A stretch of DNA of 9,516 nucleotides from an uncultured Prevotellaceae bacterium (GTDB lineage Bacteria; Bacteroidota; Bacteroidia; Bacteroidales; Bacteroidaceae). The first letter of the stretch is position 1, and every line of letters begins with the position of its first letter. The stretch covers positions 1 to 9,516 of the forward strand of contig CAMWRK010000074.1 of assembly GCA_947176655.1 (NCBI GenBank). The letters are read 5' to 3'. The notes beneath the pieces were generated by a model that was not told where the DNA came from, made no database searches, and saw only the letters and a program-made list of their open reading frames with translations. The translations under genes were made by a program, and so were the position numbers. Below are positions 6,245 to 9,516 of this stretch, one piece after another.

Positions 6245-6267
6245 CCTATCCATTAAATTTCAAGTCA

Positions 6268-9200
6268 TTAGAAGTCATCAAAGTCAAGGCGAGCCTTGCG
6301 GTTGGCAAGCGTGCGTTCGTAGTCCTCGCGTGAACCTACCACAATCTTCTCGTAGTCGCGCATACCAGTACCGGCAGGTATCAGATGACCGCAGATAACG
6401 TTCTCCTTCATGCCTTCCAAGTAATCGCTCTTGCCATTGATAGCCGCTTCGTTAAGCACCTTGGTTGTTTCCTGGAAAGAAGCAGCACTCATAAACGAAC
6501 TTGTAGCCAATGAAGCTCTGGTGATACCCTGAAGAATCTGGACAGAAGTAGCAGGCATGGCATCGCGCACCTCTACAATCCGCTTGTCCTGACGCTTCAA
6601 CAGCGAGTTCTCATCGCGCAGGCGGCGTGAGGTGACTATCTGACCGGCGTGCATTGTTTCACTGTCTCCTGCATTCACGACAACCTTCTTGCCCCAGATG
6701 CGGTCGTTCTCCTCTGCAAATTCCAGCTTGTCCACAACCTGTGTTTCCAAGAATCTCGTGTCGCCAGGCTCGGCAATCTGCACCTTGCGCATCATCTGAC
6801 GCACGATAACCTCGAAGTGCTTGTCATTGATCTTAACACCCTGCAGACGGTACACGTCCTGAATCTCATTGACGATGTATTCCTGCACAGCAGTGGGACC
6901 CTTGATGGCCAGGATGTCGGCAGGAGTAATTGCACCGTCCGACAACGGAGTTCCGGCTCGGACGTTGTCGTTGTCCTGTACCAGTATCTGCTTGGAAATG
7001 GGCACAAGGTACTTGCGGACATCACCAACCTTTGAGGTAATGGTAATCTCGCGGTTACCACGCTTGATGCGCCCCATCGAAACAACACCGTCAATCTCGG
7101 CTACGACAGCAGGATTACTCGGATTGCGTGCCTCGAACAACTCGGTTACTCGTGGCAGACCACCGGTGATGTCACCGCCACCACCTACGACACGAGGTAT
7201 TTTGACAAGAATCTCGCCCACTCTAGCATCTGAACCATCTGCGATAGCGATATGTCCGCCAATGGGGAAGTTGTATGTGCGCAGAATGTCACCGTTTTCA
7301 TCCAGAATATGGCAGGCAGGTATCTTGCTGCGATCCCTTGATTCTATGATGATGTATTCGCTTTGCTTGGTAGCCTCATCGATCTCCACGCGGTAAGTGA
7401 CATTCTCTATGACATCCTCAAACTTGACCTTACCGGCAGCCTCGGTAACAATTACTGAGTTGAAGGGATCCCACTGGGCAATGATATCGCCTTTCTGGAC
7501 TGTGTCACCTTCCTGTTTGAAAAGGGTACTGCCATAAGGAACGTCCTGACTGAGGAGCACGATTCCGGTCTTAGGCTCTACGAAGCGAACCTCGGCCAGG
7601 CGGCTGACCACAATCTGTGTCATTCCGTTTTCGGTTTGCGCGTCAACGGTACGCAATTCTTCAAACTCAAGACGTGCATCGTACTTGGCTCTGATCTGCG
7701 CATTGGCAACGGCGTTACCTGCCACACCACCGGCATGGAAAGTACGCAATGTCAACTGTGTACCAGGCTCACCGATAGACTGTGCAGCAATTACACCGAC
7801 AGCCTCACCCTTGTGTACCATACGGCTGGAAGCAAGGTTACGTCCATAACACTTGACACAAACACCCTTGCGGCTTTCGCAAGTCAATACGGAACGTATC
7901 TCCACCATCTCTATCGGGCTGTCCTCGATTTCCTTGGCCTTAGCCTCGGTAATCTCGTCACCGGCAGCTACAATCATCTTGCCTGTCGTGGGGTGAATGA
8001 CATCGTGAACGCTTACACGACCCAATATACGCTCATACAGTGAACTGATAACCTCGTCGCCATTCTTCAAAGCCGTGCACTCCAAGCCGCGCAATGTACC
8101 ACAGTCGTCCTCAGTAATGATGACATCGTGCGACACATCGACAAGACGACGTGTCAGATAACCGGCATCGGCTGTCTTCAAGGCCGTATCGGCCAAACCC
8201 TTACGTGCACCGTGAGTAGAGATGAAGTACTCCAGCACGCTCATGCCCTCCTTAAAGTTGGACAGAATGGGGTTCTCGATGGTCAGAGGTTCGGCACCTG
8301 CTTTCTGAGGCTTGGCCATCAGACCACGCATACCAGACAACTGGCTAATCTGACCGGCACTACCACGGGCACCGGAATCCAGCATCATGTATACGGCATT
8401 GAAACCTTCTTCGGCCTCGCGCATGGTCTTCATCAAAATCTTGGACAAGTCATTGTTAACCTTTGTCCATGTCTCGATGACCTGGTTATAACGTTCCTTA
8501 TCGGTAATGAAGCCCATACCGTAGTCCATGGTAATGCGCTCTATCTCATCGTTACCGCGCTGCACCAGTTCTGCCTTCTCCTCCGGAACAATAATATCAC
8601 CGAGGTTGAAAGACAGGCCGCCTTCGTATGCCATCTTGTATCCAAGATTCTTGATACCGTCCAAGAACTCGCAGGCACGGGCAACGCCTACACTCTTGAT
8701 AACCTTGGTAATAAGACCACGCAATGTTTTCTTGGCTATGACATCATTGAAATATCCAATCTCAGAAGGAATTATTTCGTTGGCGATAAGTCGACCCACA
8801 GAAGTCTCAACCTGACGTTTGCCAAGAGTACCGTCCTCAAGAATGTCATCGACAATAACCTTGATAGGGGCATGTATCTCCACACGTTTCTGGTTGAAAG
8901 CAATAATGGCCTCTTCCGGAGCATAGAAACTCATACCAGAACCCTTGGCACCGGGACGGAGCTTGGTAATATAATACAACCCCAGCACCATGTCCTGAGA
9001 AGGAACCGTGATAGGTTCACCATTGGCAGGATTAAGGATATTGTGACTCTGCAGCATCAGAAGCTGAGCCTCCAGAATTGCTTCATTGGACAATGGCAGA
9101 TGAACAGCCATCTGGTCACCGTCAAAGTCTGCGTTGAAAGCGGTACATGCCAGCGGGTGCAACTGTATGGCCTTACCCTCAATCATCTTGGGTTGGAATG

Positions 9201-9516
9201 CCTGTATACCGAGACGATGCAGTGTCGGGGCACGGTTCAGAAGTACCGGATGACCTTTCATCACATTCTCGAGAATATCCCATATAACTGGATCCTTTCG
9301 GTCAACAATCTTCTTGGCACTCTTCACCGTCTTCACTATGCCGCGCTCTATAAGTTTGCGAATGATAAACGGTTTGTACAATTCGGCAGCCATAAGCTTT
9401 GGAAGACCACACTCACCCATCTTCAATTCGGGACCTACGACAATTACAGAACGTGCACTATAATCTACGCGTTTACCCAACAAGTTCTGACGGAAACGTC
9501 CCTGCTTGCCTTTCAA
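6268..9516 (-). CDS. rpoC: RNA polymerase beta-prime subunit, C-terminal three quarters (cut by right edge)
   Basis: Catalytic subunit of DNA-dependent RNA polymerase. The window holds 1082 codons and the TAA stop; the first codon visible at the edge, TTG, is an internal leucine of the conserved LKGKQGRFRQNLLGKR segment, not a start. By alignment from memory with the Escherichia coli protein about 330-345 residues are missing. Numbering from the edge: the magnesium-binding NADFDGDQM is at 128-136 (aspartates 130, 132, 134); the bridge helix region FNAVYMMLDSGARGSAGQ starts at 372; the second zinc site is Cys472, Cys546, Cys553 and Cys556; the trigger-loop region EAVGVIAAQSIGEPGTQL starts at 571. 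Residues about 600-783 are an insertion like the beta-prime SI3 of Gram-negative bacteria, ending at GDITGGLPRVTELFEAR. It is the last gene of rpoBC. Confidence 0.98.
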   Translation of the reverse strand: MKGKQGRFRQNLLGKRVDYSARSVIVVGPELKMGECGLPKLMAAELYKPFIIRKLIERGIVKTVKSAKKIVDRKDPVIWDILENVMKGHPVLLNRAPTLHRLGIQAFQPKMIEGKAIQLHPLACTAFNADFDGDQMAVHLPLSNEAILEAQLLMLQSHNILNPANGEPITVPSQDMVLGLYYITKLRPGAKGSGMSFYAPEEAIIAFNQKRVEIHAPIKVIVDDILEDGTLGKRQVETSVGRLIANEIIPSEIGYFNDVIAKKTLRGLITKVIKSVGVARACEFLDGIKNLGYKMAYEGGLSFNLGDIIVPEEKAELVQRGNDEIERITMDYGMGFITDKERYNQVIETWTKVNNDLSKILMKTMREAEEGFNAVYMMLDSGARGSAGQISQLSGMRGLMAKPQKAGAEPLTIENPILSNFKEGMSVLEYFISTHGARKGLADTALKTADAGYLTRRLVDVSHDVIITEDDCGTLRGLECTALKNGDEVISSLYERILGRVSVHDVIHPTTGKMIVAAGDEITEAKAKEIEDSPIEMVEIRSVLTCESRKGVCVKCYGRNLASSRMVHKGEAVGVIAAQSIGEPGTQLTLRTFHAGGVAGNAVANAQIRAKYDARLEFEELRTVDAQTENGMTQIVVSRLAEVRFVEPKTGIVLLSQDVPYGSTLFKQEGDTVQKGDIIAQWDPFNSVIVTEAAGKVKFEDVIENVTYRVEIDEATKQSEYIIIESRDRSKIPACHILDENGDILRTYNFPIGGHIAIADGSDARVGEILVKIPRVVGGGGDITGGLPRVTELFEARNPSNPAVVAEIDGVVSMGRIKRGNREITITSKVGDVRKYLVPISKQILVQDNDNVRAGTPLSDGAITPADILAIKGPTAVQEYIVNEIQDVYRLQGVKINDKHFEVIVRQMMRKVQIAEPGDTRFLETQVVDKLEFAEENDRIWGKKVVVNAGDSETMHAGQIVTSRRLRDENSLLKRQDKRIVEVRDAMPATSVQILQGITRASLATSSFMSAASFQETTKVLNEAAINGKSDYLEGMKENVICGHLIPAGTGMRDYEKIVVGSREDYERTLANRKARLDFDDF

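Noticed and set aside
6649..8815. Open frames on the plus strand inside rpoC
   Set aside because: They lie entirely opposite a highly conserved coding sequence and show no protein-like motifs or promoter.
9514..9516. Apparent start codon of rpoC at the right edge
   Set aside because: It is a TTG leucine inside the conserved LKGKQGRFRQNLLGKR region; the true start lies beyond the window.
1..9516. CRISPR array, tRNA/rRNA genes, insertion sequences, phage or toxin-antitoxin genes
   Set aside because: I looked for regularly spaced repeats, cloverleaf arms, terminal inverted repeats with transposase frames, and small paired frames on both strands and saw none.

Overview
The window is a housekeeping stretch from a Bacteroidota genome, most likely Bacteroidales. 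The evidence is the typical Bacteroidales form of EF-G, S7, S12 and RNA polymerase beta-prime, a lipoprotein with a DUF4369-like N-terminus fused to thioredoxin, promoters of the TAnnTTTG (-7) type, and start codons preceded by A-rich sequence rather than Shine-Dalgarno motifs. I cannot place it to genus.

Layout, left to right. Positions 1-2197 hold the head of the str operon on the minus strand: promoter, a short leader with a hairpin, rpsL (S12), a 144-nt gap, rpsG (S7), a 28-nt gap, and the first 361 codons of fusA (EF-G), which runs off the left edge. Positions 2198-2651 are a long divergent intergenic region that ends in the promoter of the only plus-strand gene, a lipoprotein thiol-disulfide oxidoreductase (2652-3716). 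That gene is closed by a strong hairpin. Converging on it is a GatB/YqeY-family gene (3817-4263, minus) with an excellent Bacteroidota promoter, whose -33 box lies in the loop of an inverted repeat. Upstream of that, still on the minus strand, is a translationally coupled pair: an acyl-CoA thioesterase (5757-6182) and a DinF-like MATE exporter (4396-5757). From 6268 to the right edge is rpoC without about its first third, ended by a clear intrinsic terminator at 6201-6244.

How it works together: rpoC is the end of the rpoBC transcription unit, and rpsL-rpsG-fusA starts the next one, so transcription and translation machinery are neighbours as is usual in this group. The roughly 4.1 kb between them (thioesterase, MATE, YqeY, TlpA-like) is accessory to that array and not functionally linked to it in any way I can see. 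The four genes look intact and show no mobile-element signature. I found no RNA genes, insertion sequences, CRISPR arrays or phage genes, and no convincing new multi-gene system. The observations worth checking are regulatory (leader hairpin, operator-like repeats, an apparently promoterless thioesterase-MATE pair) and of gene order.
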